This document shows, one piece after another, positions 27,321 to 36,196 of a stretch of 64,000 bases of DNA. The stretch spans positions 124,001 through 188,000 of the forward strand of contig NZ_QMFY01000003.1 of assembly GCF_003286915.1 (NCBI RefSeq). The letters are read 5' to 3'. Numbering within the stretch: the first letter of the stretch is position 1; every line of letters begins with the position of its first letter. The notes under the pieces are model-generated. The model did not search any database. It was not told where the DNA came from and was given only the letters and a program-made list of their open reading frames with translations. The position numbers and the translations under genes are program-made. This DNA is from Pseudochryseolinea flava (lineage in GTDB: Bacteria > Bacteroidota > Bacteroidia > Cytophagales > Cyclobacteriaceae).

Positions 27321-28115
27321 ATGATTACGGCGCTTCATGGCTCTCAACTCTTTTACCATAAACATGGCCATGGCCCACGCCCGCTATTGTTATTTCATGG
27401 TTTTGGTCAAACCCACGAAGTATTTCTCCCGCTTGCCGAAGCGCTTCAACGTACGCACACCTGCTACCTGTTTGATCTTTATTTTCATGGCAATAGTGTT
27501 TGGAAGGAAGGCGAAAAGCCTATCGAAAAATCAGCGTGGGAGGCGATCATCGCACAGTTTCTCAAAGAAAATCAAATCGATCAATTTGATGTTGGCGGAT
27601 TTAGTCTCGGCGGAAAGTTAGCACTCGCCATGATCGAAAGTTTTCCGGATCGCATACAACACCTTTACCTGCTGGCATCGGATGGAATTAAACCCAGTTT
27701 CTGGTACGGCGCAGCGACGTATCCGTTTCTCTTACGGAAGATTTTCAAGCGCATGATCACTAAACCTCAGTTGTTCTTTTCGGTCGCCAATTTCCTTCGT
27801 CAGATGGGGTTGATCGATCAATTGTTAATCCGATTCGCTGCCAGCCAAATGAATACAGAAGAACAACGCGAACGTGTATACTATTCGTGGGTGGTATTTC
27901 GGCACCTTACTTTCGACATGAAAAAAATTGCGCAGGTGATCAACTCGAGAAACATCGATACACAAATAATCGTGGGTAAATTCGACCGCGTCATTAAAGT
28001 AAAAAGTATGCGTCGCCTGACAAGGCATTTACGTAATCCACAGTTAATCATCTTGCCTACGGGACATAACGGACTGCTCAAATCTTGGAAGCTGAGCGGA
28101 GAGCGTAAAGCGTAA
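27321..28115 (+). CDS. Alpha/beta hydrolase
   Basis: The 264-residue protein has the alpha/beta-hydrolase core. It shows the oxyanion loop LLLFHGFGQTHEVFLPLAE, the nucleophile elbow GGFSLGGK (Ser near residue 95), an acid in VGKFDRVI (Asp near residue 220) and the catalytic His in PTGHNGLL. There is no signal peptide, so it is cytoplasmic. The lid region (residues 115-185) is helical with many aromatic residues. Substrate unknown; small esters or lipids are typical. The last codons (GERKA) run into a GCGTAAA tandem repeat, so the C-terminus may have been extended by the repeat. Confidence 0.88.
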   Translation: MITALHGSQLFYHKHGHGPRPLLLFHGFGQTHEVFLPLAEALQRTHTCYLFDLYFHGNSVWKEGEKPIEKSAWEAIIAQFLKENQIDQFDVGGFSLGGKLALAMIESFPDRIQHLYLLASDGIKPSFWYGAATYPFLLRKIFKRMITKPQLFFSVANFLRQMGLIDQLLIRFAASQMNTEEQRERVYYSWVVFRHLTFDMKKIAQVINSRNIDTQIIVGKFDRVIKVKSMRRLTRHLRNPQLIILPTGHNGLLKSWKLSGERKA

Positions 28116-28350
28116 AGCGTAAAGCAGAAAGCAGAAAGCTTAAAGTAGCTACTGCCTCAGCTAATCGCAGCTTTCTAACAAGCTATTGCAACTTTTTATA
28201 TAACCCGAGCCACTCCTTTAACCCTAAAGGCATTGCTCGCAACTCGCAGCTTTCTAACAAAGTATTGCACCTTTTTGTGTGGCCCGAGCCACTCCTTTCA
28301 CCCTACGGCATCTCTCGCAACTCGTAGCTCGCAACTCGCAGCTTCCTAAC
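28096..28350. repeat. GCGTAAA tandem repeat and 79-bp direct repeat
   Basis: Perfect heptamers GCGTAAA (three copies) and GCAGAAA (two copies) start at the end of the hydrolase gene. A degenerate direct repeat of period 79 follows: copy 1 from 28166, copy 2 from 28245 and a partial third at 28337. Each copy begins CGCAGCTTTCTAACAA (or a variant), contains CCGAGCCACTCCTTT and ends in CTCGCAACTCG heptamers. Confidence 0.85.
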
Positions 28351-28710
28351 AACCTACCACGATCCTTCAGTCATTCTCCAATGAAGCCGGTCTATTTGCT
28401 TCATAAACGACGCATTCTATGAAACAAACACTAGGGTTTTACTGGAGCGATAGGGAGAATAATGGGTGCACAATGAGAGAATGTATGGAGAAACACGCGT
28501 ATTAATGATAGAACAATGAACGCGCGATGATAGAAAAATGAACCAAGTATGGAAATTTATGATAGATCATCTGTAGGCGAATGAATAAACATCTATAGAT
28601 TAATGAAAGAAGTACTGGACGCGTATGGAGAACATCTGGAGAAAATGAAAGAACATCTATAGCTTCTCTAGAGGATGAAGCCAGGATGATTGGACAACGG
28701 CTGCAAAGCA
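28351..28710. other. Gene-free, word-repetitive region
   Basis: About 360 bp without a believable gene. From about 28430 it is purine-rich and reuses short words irregularly: ATGATAGAA, AATGAA, GTATGGA, GAGAACATCT and ACATCTATAG. An open frame on the minus strand here looks fortuitous. Confidence 0.6.
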
Positions 28711-29232
28711 TTAGTCACCCAAGTCGAGGTGAAACCCGACGCTGAAATAAAACGGAATTGATTTCACACCGACAGCATCGTCCATCACTTCTTTGTAATG
28801 AAAGGTAGCGATTGGATAAACTGCTTTGATGTTGATAAAATTATCGTTTGACCCGACGTAGTAGTGTATACCGGCACCGACCGATGCTCCGTAATAAGTG
28901 CGTTCATACCGCGGATGAAAATCACCGGCATCAGTGACCACATTATTGGCACCTACCATAGCGATCACTTCAGGTCGAATGGTTCCTTTCAGCAAAGGTT
29001 CGTAACTTAATCCACCAGCAAGTGCGATATCGAGGGTATTATGGCCAACGCCGCCAAAGAGTGCAAAATGTTTGGCTATCGGTCCGCTCACACGAATTCC
29101 AATTCCGCCGTACTCTAAGCCAATGCCTGCTCCTACATTTCCACTCACACGGTCATCGCCTACAACCTCTTGTGCTTTTGCTGGGAGAACAATCGATATC
29201 GTTAATACAACAGCATAAAAGAGACGACTCAT
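28711..29232 (-). CDS. Outer-membrane beta-barrel-like protein
   Basis: The 173-residue protein has a signal peptide (MSRLFYAVVLTISIVLPAKA). Alternating hydrophobic/Gly-rich strands follow (VGAGIGLEYGGIGIRVSG, FALFGGVGHNTLDIALAGGL, YYGASVGAGIHYYVG), and the last residues include FYFSVGFHLDLGD. The pattern fits a small eight-stranded outer-membrane barrel. No specific family is recognised and there is no operon partner. The start at 29232 is supported by the signal peptide. Confidence 0.75.
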   Translation of the reverse strand: MSRLFYAVVLTISIVLPAKAQEVVGDDRVSGNVGAGIGLEYGGIGIRVSGPIAKHFALFGGVGHNTLDIALAGGLSYEPLLKGTIRPEVIAMVGANNVVTDAGDFHPRYERTYYGASVGAGIHYYVGSNDNFINIKAVYPIATFHYKEVMDDAVGVKSIPFYFSVGFHLDLGD

Positions 29233-29381
29233 CGGGTAAGGGTTAAAATGACCGTGAAAGATAGAAAAAAATAAAGCAACCAGCGCTTTTGAAAACCGTG
29301 CGTAAAAAAGATTGGCTGGAATCCCTAAATACCATAGAACCTGTTAATTTTGCCGAATCTTTAAAGCGTCAAATCTCCAAC

Positions 29382-32300
29382 ATGATTTTATTCTTCCGCT
29401 CGAAAGCCAAGGTCACCTACGCCGTTGGTACGGTACAGCCATTGCAAAAAACTGATGTTCAAAAACTTACCTGGCTCTTTGCCGGTGCCGAGTTGGTCTC
29501 CGAGGACCGTTTACCGGGAGAATTCATTGGTCCGAGAAAGGAAATGATTACACCGTGGAGCACCAATGCCGTGGAGATTACCCAGAACATGGGCATTGCA
29601 GGTATTCAGCGCATTGAAGAGTTTTTTGATGCTACCGAAAACATTCGTTTCGACCGCATGCTCCAATTCCTTTATAAGGGTCTCGATCAAGATCTGTTCA
29701 CCATTCATCATCAGGTTGAGTCGATCAAAGAAGTAACGGATATCAGTTCTTTCAACCAACAAGAAGGTCTTGCGCTTAGTCAGGTAGAAGTTGATTACTT
29801 GCAAGAAGTTAGTAAGCAACTGGGAAGACCGCTCACCGATAGCGAGGTGTTTGGATTCTCGCAGGTGAATTCAGAACACTGCCGTCATAAAATTTTCAAC
29901 GGGACGTTCATCATCGATGGTCAAGAGAAGACATCGACGCTTTTCCAACTCATTAAGAATACCTCGAAAGCCAATCCGAACTACATCGTATCGGCGTATA
30001 AAGATAACGTTGCTTTCATCAAGGGTCCGCGTATTGAACAGTTTGCTCCTGCGCGTCAGGACGTCGCTGATTTCTTTACGATCGAAGATGTAGACTCCGT
30101 TATTTCGTTGAAAGCAGAAACACACAACTTCCCTACAACGGTAGAGCCTTTCAACGGTGCGGCTACCGGCTCAGGTGGAGAAATTCGCGACAGGCTTGCT
30201 GGCGGAAAGGGTTCCCTCCCACTGGCAGGAACGGCGGTTTATATCACGTCCTATCCGCGCTTAAAAGGCGGTCGTGAATGGGAAAAGAAATTCGAAGCAA
30301 GAAAATGGCTCTATCAAACACCGGAAGAAATTCTCATCAAAGCTTCTGATGGTGCTTCTGATTTCGGAAATAAATTTGGTCAGCCACTCATCGGCGGAAG
30401 TCTTCTTACGTTCGAACATTTCGAAGATGGCAAACAATATGGTTTCGATAAAGTAATCATGCTTGCCGGTGGTGTTGGATACGGAAAAGAAAAGGATAGC
30501 AAGAAAGAACAATTAGAAGCTGGCGATAAAATTGTACTTCTCGGTGGCGATAACTATCGCATCGGAATGGGCGGAAGTGCGGTATCATCCGTCGCTACTG
30601 GCCAGTACGGAAATGCGATTGAACTGAACGCTATTCAACGTTCGAATCCAGAGATGCAGAAACGTGTCATGAATGCTATTCGCGCAATGGTCGAATCGAA
30701 TAACAATCCTATCGTTTCAATTCACGATCACGGTGCCGGCGGACATTTGAACTGCTTGTCTGAACTCTTAGAAGAACCAGGCGGTACGATTCACATCGAC
30801 AAACTTCCTGTAGGAGATCCGACGCTGTCAGATAAAGAGATCATCAGCAACGAATCACAAGAAAGAATCGGCCTCGCGATAAAAGCGAAAGATCTTGATA
30901 CACTTCAAAAAGTTTCAGAACGCGAACGCGCACCTTTCTATGTTGTCGGCGAAGCTACCGGTGATAAGAAACTTATTTTCGAAAAAGCTGGCCAAGCTCA
31001 AAAACCTGTCGACTTACAACTCTCTCATCTTTTTGGATCGTCGCCAAAAACCATATTGAATGACGTTCATAAATCTTCGGCGTTCGAAGGTGTTACGTAT
31101 GACGTTACAAAAATTGAAGCCTATATCGCCAACGTATTACAGCTAGAAGCGGTGGCTTGTAAAGATTGGCTTACAAACAAAGTCGATCGTTCTGTAACGG
31201 GTCGTGTTGCAACACAACAAACGTGTGGCCCAATTCAACTTCCATTGAATAACGTGTCGGTAATGGCGCTCGACTACATTGGTAAGAAAGGTGTGGCGAC
31301 TGGTATTGGTCACGCTCCTGGCGCTGCGCTAATCAATGCAGCTGCTGGAAGTAAACTTGCCATTGCTGAGTCACTCACGAATATTGTTTGGACACCGCTC
31401 ACGTATGGATTGAAAGGTGTGTCACTCAGTGCAAACTGGATGTGGCCAGCACGTAATCCGGGTGAAGACGCAAGACTTTACGATGCCGTGCAAGCTGTCA
31501 GTGATTTTGCGATCAATCTCGGCATCAACATTCCGACAGGAAAAGATTCGTTGTCGATGACGCAAAAATATCCTGATGGAAAAGTCGTTTACGCGCCTGG
31601 AACAGTAATCATTTCTGCGGTTGGCGAAACAGAAGACATTACCAAAACGATCTCTCCTGTACTCGAAGCGGAAGAAGGATCAAAAATATTCTACATCGAC
31701 TTCTCTAAAGATGAATTAAAATTAGGTGGTAGCAGCTTTGCTCAAATACTCAATTTGCTGGGCAACGATGCACCTACTGTAAAAGATGACACCTACTTCG
31801 CGAAAGCATTCGGTGCTATTCAACAGGCGGTGAGACAAAATCTTTTGTGGGCAGGACACGACATCTCCGAAGGCGGATTGATTACGGCGTTGCTCGAAAT
31901 GACTTTTGCACGTCCGAATGTTGGGCTCACGCTCAACTTGAACGTACTCGGCACTGACTTGGTAAAAGATTTGTTTGCTGAAAATCCTGGCGTAATCGTT
32001 CAGGCTCGCGATGAAAAAGCATTGCAAGCATTGCTTGAAAAAGAAGGTGTTGATTACAAAATTCTTGGACATGTTACGGGCGAGCGCAAAGTGACCATCA
32101 ACCATCAGCAGCAAATGTTGTCGTTGGCAATCGATGAGCTTCGTGACCAATGGTTCCGCACTTCGTATTTACTCGATAGTTTACAACGTCCGCAGGCACA
32201 CGCCGAGAAGCGTTTTCACAACTACAAGAACCAAGTTCTTGACTATACATTTCCGAAAACTTTTAACGGCAAGTTAGAATCATACAACATTGACCAAAAA

Positions 32301-33068
32301 CGTAGAACACCATCAGGCGTTAAGGCTGCTATCATTCGTGAAAAGGGTGTGAACGGCGACCGCGAGATGGCGTACTCACTTTACCTCGCAGGGTTCGACG
32401 TGAAAGATGTGCACATGACCGATTTGGTTTCTGGTCGTGAAGATCTTTCAGATGTAAACATCATTGTATTCGTAGGTGGTTTCTCAAACTCCGACGTATT
32501 GGGTTCTGCGAAAGGTTGGGCAGGTGCTTTCCTTTACAATCCGAAAGCAAAAGAAGCCCTTGATAACTTCTTCAAACGCAAAGACACGTTGAGTCTCGGT
32601 GTATGTAACGGATGTCAATTGTCGATGGAACTCGGATTACTCTATCCAGAAATCAAAGATCATCCACGCATGCATCACAATGGTTCTGGCAAGTACGAAT
32701 CCATCTTCATCAACTTGACAATTCCAGAAAACAACTCGGTAATGCTGGGTAGTTTAAAAGGCACACGACTGGGTGCGTGGGTTGCTCACGGAGAAGGACG
32801 CTTCATGCTTCCAGCAGATAAGTCGTTGTTCCAAGTTGCAGCAGAGTACAGCCATCCGGAATACCCGGGCAATCCAAATGATTCTGATTTTGGTGTTGCC
32901 GCTTTGTGTTCGAAGGATGGGCGCCATTTGGCGATCATGCCGCACATTGAAAGATCGCTTTTCCCTTGGAATTGGGGCTATTATCCATCTGAGCGCAAAG
33001 GAGACATTATATCACCATGGATTGAGGCATTCGCTAACGCCCGTGAGTGGATAAAAAACCAAAAATAA
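29382..33068 (+). CDS. purL: Phosphoribosylformylglycinamidine synthase
   Basis: I start at the ATG at 29382 (MILFFRSKAKVTYAV, the usual Bacteroidota PurL start), giving 1228 residues; an in-frame TTG at 29289 is probably not used. It is the large single-chain type: an N-terminal PurS-like domain, two AIRS-type ATP-binding halves (FGFSQVNSEHCRHKIFNG, ETHNFPTTVEPFNGAATGSGG, and later HDISEGGL), and a C-terminal glutaminase domain. The glutaminase has nucleophile Cys in GVCNGCQLSMELG and a His/Glu pair in MPHIERSLFPWNW. It converts FGAR, glutamine and ATP to FGAM in purine synthesis. It is monocistronic here. Confidence 0.97.
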   Translation: MILFFRSKAKVTYAVGTVQPLQKTDVQKLTWLFAGAELVSEDRLPGEFIGPRKEMITPWSTNAVEITQNMGIAGIQRIEEFFDATENIRFDRMLQFLYKGLDQDLFTIHHQVESIKEVTDISSFNQQEGLALSQVEVDYLQEVSKQLGRPLTDSEVFGFSQVNSEHCRHKIFNGTFIIDGQEKTSTLFQLIKNTSKANPNYIVSAYKDNVAFIKGPRIEQFAPARQDVADFFTIEDVDSVISLKAETHNFPTTVEPFNGAATGSGGEIRDRLAGGKGSLPLAGTAVYITSYPRLKGGREWEKKFEARKWLYQTPEEILIKASDGASDFGNKFGQPLIGGSLLTFEHFEDGKQYGFDKVIMLAGGVGYGKEKDSKKEQLEAGDKIVLLGGDNYRIGMGGSAVSSVATGQYGNAIELNAIQRSNPEMQKRVMNAIRAMVESNNNPIVSIHDHGAGGHLNCLSELLEEPGGTIHIDKLPVGDPTLSDKEIISNESQERIGLAIKAKDLDTLQKVSERERAPFYVVGEATGDKKLIFEKAGQAQKPVDLQLSHLFGSSPKTILNDVHKSSAFEGVTYDVTKIEAYIANVLQLEAVACKDWLTNKVDRSVTGRVATQQTCGPIQLPLNNVSVMALDYIGKKGVATGIGHAPGAALINAAAGSKLAIAESLTNIVWTPLTYGLKGVSLSANWMWPARNPGEDARLYDAVQAVSDFAINLGINIPTGKDSLSMTQKYPDGKVVYAPGTVIISAVGETEDITKTISPVLEAEEGSKIFYIDFSKDELKLGGSSFAQILNLLGNDAPTVKDDTYFAKAFGAIQQAVRQNLLWAGHDISEGGLITALLEMTFARPNVGLTLNLNVLGTDLVKDLFAENPGVIVQARDEKALQALLEKEGVDYKILGHVTGERKVTINHQQQMLSLAIDELRDQWFRTSYLLDSLQRPQAHAEKRFHNYKNQVLDYTFPKTFNGKLESYNIDQKRRTPSGVKAAIIREKGVNGDREMAYSLYLAGFDVKDVHMTDLVSGREDLSDVNIIVFVGGFSNSDVLGSAKGWAGAFLYNPKAKEALDNFFKRKDTLSLGVCNGCQLSMELGLLYPEIKDHPRMHHNGSGKYESIFINLTIPENNSVMLGSLKGTRLGAWVAHGEGRFMLPADKSLFQVAAEYSHPEYPGNPNDSDFGVAALCSKDGRHLAIMPHIERSLFPWNWGYYPSERKGDIISPWIEAFANAREWIKNQK

Positions 33069-33236
33069 TTTTCACTGAGCAGAAATCGGTATAGCAGGCT
33101 AATTCCGTAGATATTTAAGAGGTAAGCGCGCCCGGCATCGATTTTTTAATCGATGTAAAACAAAAGGTTAATTGCCTTTGTTGTTCCGCAGTTCGAATAC
33201 CCTTATATTCATCAGCTTAATAACCTGTCTATTACT

Positions 33237-33815
33237 ATGAAGAAGCTCCTACCTGCGTTGTTGTTGCTTGTTCTGCTAGCTTCATGTCTTGGCTACAAGG
33301 AACTACCTGTTGAGTACGATTACAGCTATAAAGGCAACTTCAAGCGGTATCGCACTTTTGACATTATGAAACCGGCGGGCCCAACGGATTCGTCAATGGT
33401 AAACGAGGTGATTGAAAAATCCATCGTTGCCAGGATGAAATTCTTAGGGTACAAACAGTCTGATAATCGCCCTCATTTGATTGTCGGATTTAAGATGTTT
33501 AATGATAGTCTTCGATTTAACGGCTATAACCAGCCCGACATTGAAGAATGGGTGAAAACACAAAATTCAGAGATCGACTACGATCCGCAGAAATTCAGCT
33601 TAAAGACGGGTACACTGTTGATCCAGTTTTACGACAGGCGTCAGAACCGTTCGATTTGGCAAGGATACGCTACGACGATGTATGGATCGATTGACTTCAA
33701 TAACAGCAGGCATTTGCGAAATGCTGTGATTTCGATTCTGGATAAATATCGATTCTGGGCGGAAGGATTTATGGAGGGTAATACGGCTTCTGCGCAGAAT
33801 GAAAACGAGCTGTAA
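33237..33815 (+). CDS. DUF4136 lipoprotein
   Basis: The 192-residue protein has a lipobox (VLLASC, Cys at residue 17). A DUF4136-like domain follows, with the strand VEYDYSYKGNFKRYRTFDI at the start of the mature part and GTLLIQFYDRRQNRSIWQGYATT in the middle. These are periplasm-facing lipoproteins of unknown function. A terminator follows, so it is probably a single-gene unit. Confidence 0.85.
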   Translation: MKKLLPALLLLVLLASCLGYKELPVEYDYSYKGNFKRYRTFDIMKPAGPTDSSMVNEVIEKSIVARMKFLGYKQSDNRPHLIVGFKMFNDSLRFNGYNQPDIEEWVKTQNSEIDYDPQKFSLKTGTLLIQFYDRRQNRSIWQGYATTMYGSIDFNNSRHLRNAVISILDKYRFWAEGFMEGNTASAQNENEL

Positions 33816-33840
33816 TGGCCATTAAAATCTTGAAAATATT

Positions 33841-33876
33841 AAGGAGTAAGCTATTTCAGCCTACTCCTTATTTTTT
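33841..33876 (+). terminator. Intrinsic terminator of the DUF4136 gene
   Basis: AAGGAGTA (33841-33848) pairs with TACTCCTT (33862-33869). An inner GC pair closes a 7-nt loop, and a T run follows. Confidence 0.85.
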
Positions 33877-33931
33877 GCCTCAAAAAGGGCGAATTTTTAG
33901 AGGCAGTAATTCGTTTTTCAAAAAATAATTC

Positions 33932-33939
33932 TACCTTTG
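33932..33939 (+). promoter_or_regulatory. -7 box of the tRNA-Gln promoter
   Basis: TACCTTTG matches the Bacteroidota TAnnTTTG element completely and lies 41 bases before the tRNA. A T-rich stretch (TTCGTTTTTC) stands about 20 bases upstream where the -33 box is expected. Confidence 0.65.
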
Positions 33940-33980
33940 CAATCCCAAAATGAGGCAGCTAATGCTGATTTGGGTGAAAT

Positions 33981-34053
33981 TGTCCGATGGTGTAACTGGC
34001 AACACGCTTGATTTTGATTCAAGAAAGTCCAGGTTCGAGCCCTGGTCGGACAA
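33981..34053 (+). tRNA. tRNA-Gln (anticodon TTG)
   Basis: A complete cloverleaf: acceptor arms TGTCCGA and TCGGACA, anticodon stem CTTGA/TCAAG around TTTTGAT with anticodon TTG, and T-arm with GGTTCGAGCC. The discriminator base is A at 34053, and the CCA end is not encoded. A good promoter box precedes it and prs follows about 100 bp later. Confidence 0.95.
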
Positions 34054-34156
34054 CTAAAACGAAGTCCCGATCCCAATGAAAGGGGATCGGGATTTTCGTT
34101 AGAAGTCGACCGTAATCGTTTTAAGCTTTCTTACGGATAAAAGGACAAAGACTCCC

Positions 34157-35086
34157 ATGGCTGTAAAAATTTTCAGTGGCAGAGCTACCGCTTACTTGGC
34201 AGATAAAATTGCCAACGCCTACGGTGAACCGTTAGGTGAAGTAATCTACCAGCAATTCAGCGATGGTGAAATGTCTCCGTTTATCGCGACCTCTGTGAGA
34301 GGACATGAGGTGTTTCTTATCCAATCTACTTTTCCGCCGTCGGATAATTTGATGGAACTTCTCCTCATGGTCGATGCCTGCAGACGCGCAAGTGCAAAAA
34401 GCGTGAATGTGGTCATCCCCTACTTCGGCTACGCACGTCAAGACAGAAAAGACAAACCGCGGGTTGCTATCGCTGCAAAACTTCATGCAAACTTGATCTC
34501 CGCAGCGGGTGCTTCCAGAATCATGACATGCGACCTTCACGCGGACCAAATCCAAGGATTCTTTGATATTCCAGTAGATCACCTCGATGGTGCCTACATC
34601 TTCGTTCCATACCTCAAATCATTAGGACTAGACAACATCATGTTCGCTTCTCCCGATGTAGGTGGTATTAAGCGCGCACGCAGTTTTGCAAAGTTTTTCG
34701 ATGCAGAACTTGCCGTCTGCGATAAGCATAGAAAAGAAGCAAACAAAATCGAATCGATGAGACTCATCGGTGAGGTTGACGGAAAAGATGTTATTCTGGT
34801 AGATGATCTTGTTGATACAGCAGGCACCATTTGCAAAGCCGCATCGCTACTGAAAGAGAAAGGTGCAAGATCTGTGAGAGCAGTTTGTACACACGGCGTA
34901 CTCTCCGGAAAAGCTTACGATAACATCAACAACTCGGTACTTGAAGAGATCGTCGTAACGGACACCATTCCCTTGAAAGGTGACAGCTCGAAGATCAAAG
35001 TATTGACGGTATCGAACCTGTTCGCGAAAGCGATCAGAAAAATCCATGACAACGAATCGATCAGTTCGCTGTTCATGAAACTGTAA
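34157..35086 (+). CDS. prs: Ribose-phosphate pyrophosphokinase
   Basis: The 309-residue protein has the class I PRPP synthetase features. These are the flexible loop YARQDRKDKPRVAIAAK, the ATP and metal site MTCDLHADQIQGFFDIPVDHL, SPDVGGIKRARSFAK, and the PRPP-binding loop VILVDDLVDTAGTICKAA. It makes PRPP from ribose-5-phosphate and ATP for purine, pyrimidine, NAD, His and Trp synthesis. It is followed 29 bp later by the L25 gene on the same strand, so they are likely co-transcribed, as in many bacteria. Confidence 0.96.
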   Translation: MAVKIFSGRATAYLADKIANAYGEPLGEVIYQQFSDGEMSPFIATSVRGHEVFLIQSTFPPSDNLMELLLMVDACRRASAKSVNVVIPYFGYARQDRKDKPRVAIAAKLHANLISAAGASRIMTCDLHADQIQGFFDIPVDHLDGAYIFVPYLKSLGLDNIMFASPDVGGIKRARSFAKFFDAELAVCDKHRKEANKIESMRLIGEVDGKDVILVDDLVDTAGTICKAASLLKEKGARSVRAVCTHGVLSGKAYDNINNSVLEEIVVTDTIPLKGDSSKIKVLTVSNLFAKAIRKIHDNESISSLFMKL

Positions 35087-35115
35087 TAGAAACTCTAAAT
35101 TAAATTTATACAATT

Positions 35116-35769
35116 ATGAAAACTGTTGAGATTATAGGGTATAAACGAGCAAATCTCGGCAAGTCTGATTCACAAAGACTGCGTGCTGAAGGCTATGTTC
35201 CCTGCGTTATTTATGGTGGAAATGAGCAAATCCATTTCTACGCTCCTGCGATTCTTTTCCGTGATCTAGTGTACACGAACGAAGCTCACTTCGTACACTT
35301 TAACGTTGAAGGCGTGGAAGGACAAGCTATTCTTCAAGAAGTTCAATTCCACCCAGTAAGTGAGATCATTCTTCATGCTGACTTCCTTCGTATCGCCGAA
35401 GATCGTAAGATCAAGATGAGCATTCCTGCACGTCTTGTTGGTAACGCTCCTGGTGTTGCTAAAGGTGGTGCACTTATCCGCAAGAGAGCATCTTTGAAAG
35501 TTTACGGTTTCCCGAAAGATATGCCTGATCATATCGATGTGAACGTATCACACCTCGATTTCCACCACGCTATTAAAGTTGGTGATATGAAAATCGAAGG
35601 ACTTGAGTTCCTCGATCCTAAGCAAGCTACGATCGCTGCTGTAGAAGTTCCTCGCGCTGCTAAACTTGCTGCTGAAGAAGCTGCTGCTGCACCTGCTGAA
35701 GGAGATGCTAAGAAAGCTGAGCCTGCTAAAGCTGCTGCTCCTGCTAAGAAAGAAGAAGGTAAGAAGTAA
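35116..35769 (+). CDS. rplY: 50S ribosomal protein L25/general stress protein Ctc
   Basis: The 217-residue protein has the L25 domain (IIGYKRANLGKSDSQRLRAEGYVPCVIYG, residues 5-33), which binds 5S rRNA. The Ctc/TL5-type C-terminal beta domain follows (RLVGNAPGVAKGGALIRKR and LEFLDPKQATIAAVEVPRA). It ends in a low-complexity Ala/Lys/Glu/Pro tail of about 35 residues, common in Bacteroidota. It is co-directional with prs and ends at a strong terminator. Confidence 0.96.
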   Translation: MKTVEIIGYKRANLGKSDSQRLRAEGYVPCVIYGGNEQIHFYAPAILFRDLVYTNEAHFVHFNVEGVEGQAILQEVQFHPVSEIILHADFLRIAEDRKIKMSIPARLVGNAPGVAKGGALIRKRASLKVYGFPKDMPDHIDVNVSHLDFHHAIKVGDMKIEGLEFLDPKQATIAAVEVPRAAKLAAEEAAAAPAEGDAKKAEPAKAAAPAKKEEGKK

Positions 35770-35790
35770 TTCTTATTCAACTGATACGAG

Positions 35791-35819
35791 AAAGGCTGTT
35801 CGAAAGAGCGGCCTTTTTT
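35791..35819 (+). terminator. Intrinsic terminator of prs-rplY
   Basis: An 11-bp stem, AAAGGCTGTTC with GAGCGGCCTTT (two T-G wobbles), is capped by a GAAA tetraloop and followed by a T run. Confidence 0.9.
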
Positions 35820-35820
35820 A

Positions 35821-35870
35821 GTTAACGGTTATCAGTTAACGGTTATCAGTTAACGGTTATGAGTAACGGT
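35821..35870. repeat. 14-bp GGTTATCAGTTAAC tandem repeat
   Basis: GTTAACGGTTATCA occurs in consecutive copies with period 14 (two heptamers), then decays. It starts directly after the rplY terminator. Confidence 0.85.
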
Positions 35871-35873
35871 CCC

Positions 35874-35905
35874 GATTTTCCCCGGGTTTAAACCCGGGGA
35901 AAATC
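35874..35905. repeat. Perfect 32-bp palindrome
   Basis: The half-site GATTTTCCCCGGGTTT (35874-35889) is followed without spacer by its exact reverse complement (35890-35905), centred on TTTAAA. No T run follows, so it is not an ordinary terminator. Confidence 0.9.
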
Positions 35906-36011
35906 TTAATAGAACCGAGGAACGCATTTTTCGTTATCGCTTATCGGTGAATAGTAAAGACACTGGCGGTATTTACTTAGCGAAACTTTGAGCATTTCTT
36001 TGTGAAGCTTT

Positions 36012-36191
36012 GCGGAACAATCGACGCAAAGACCTTGAACTTTGAACTTTCAACTTCCTTGCGGAATTCTGCGGAACAATCCGAAGCAAAAAGACCTGCA
36101 CAATTCTGAAGCAAAGACCTTGAACTTTTAACTTTTAACTTTGAACTTTCAACTTTCAACTTTCAACTTTGAACTTTCAACTTTGAACTTT
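36012..36191. repeat. [CG]AACTTT heptamer array upstream of pth
   Basis: From 36119 to 36191 the sequence is almost pure heptamers GAACTTT and CAACTTT in tandem. It ends 5 bp before the pth start codon. Upstream, a longer unit beginning GCGGAACAATC recurs at about 36012 and 36071, and GCAAAGACCTTGAACTTT recurs at about 36025 and 36110. Confidence 0.85.
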
Positions 36192-36196
36192 ACTCA

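Noticed and set aside
26077-28350. CRISPR array
   Set aside because: The repeats have no constant repeat/unique spacer structure and no cas genes are present in the window.
28502-28711. 69-codon minus-strand frame in repeat-rich region
   Set aside because: Lies in word-repetitive DNA, with no motif.
35977-36159. Minus-strand 60-codon open frame
   Set aside because: The ESSKLKV-like protein is just the heptamer array read in reverse; no other coding feature.
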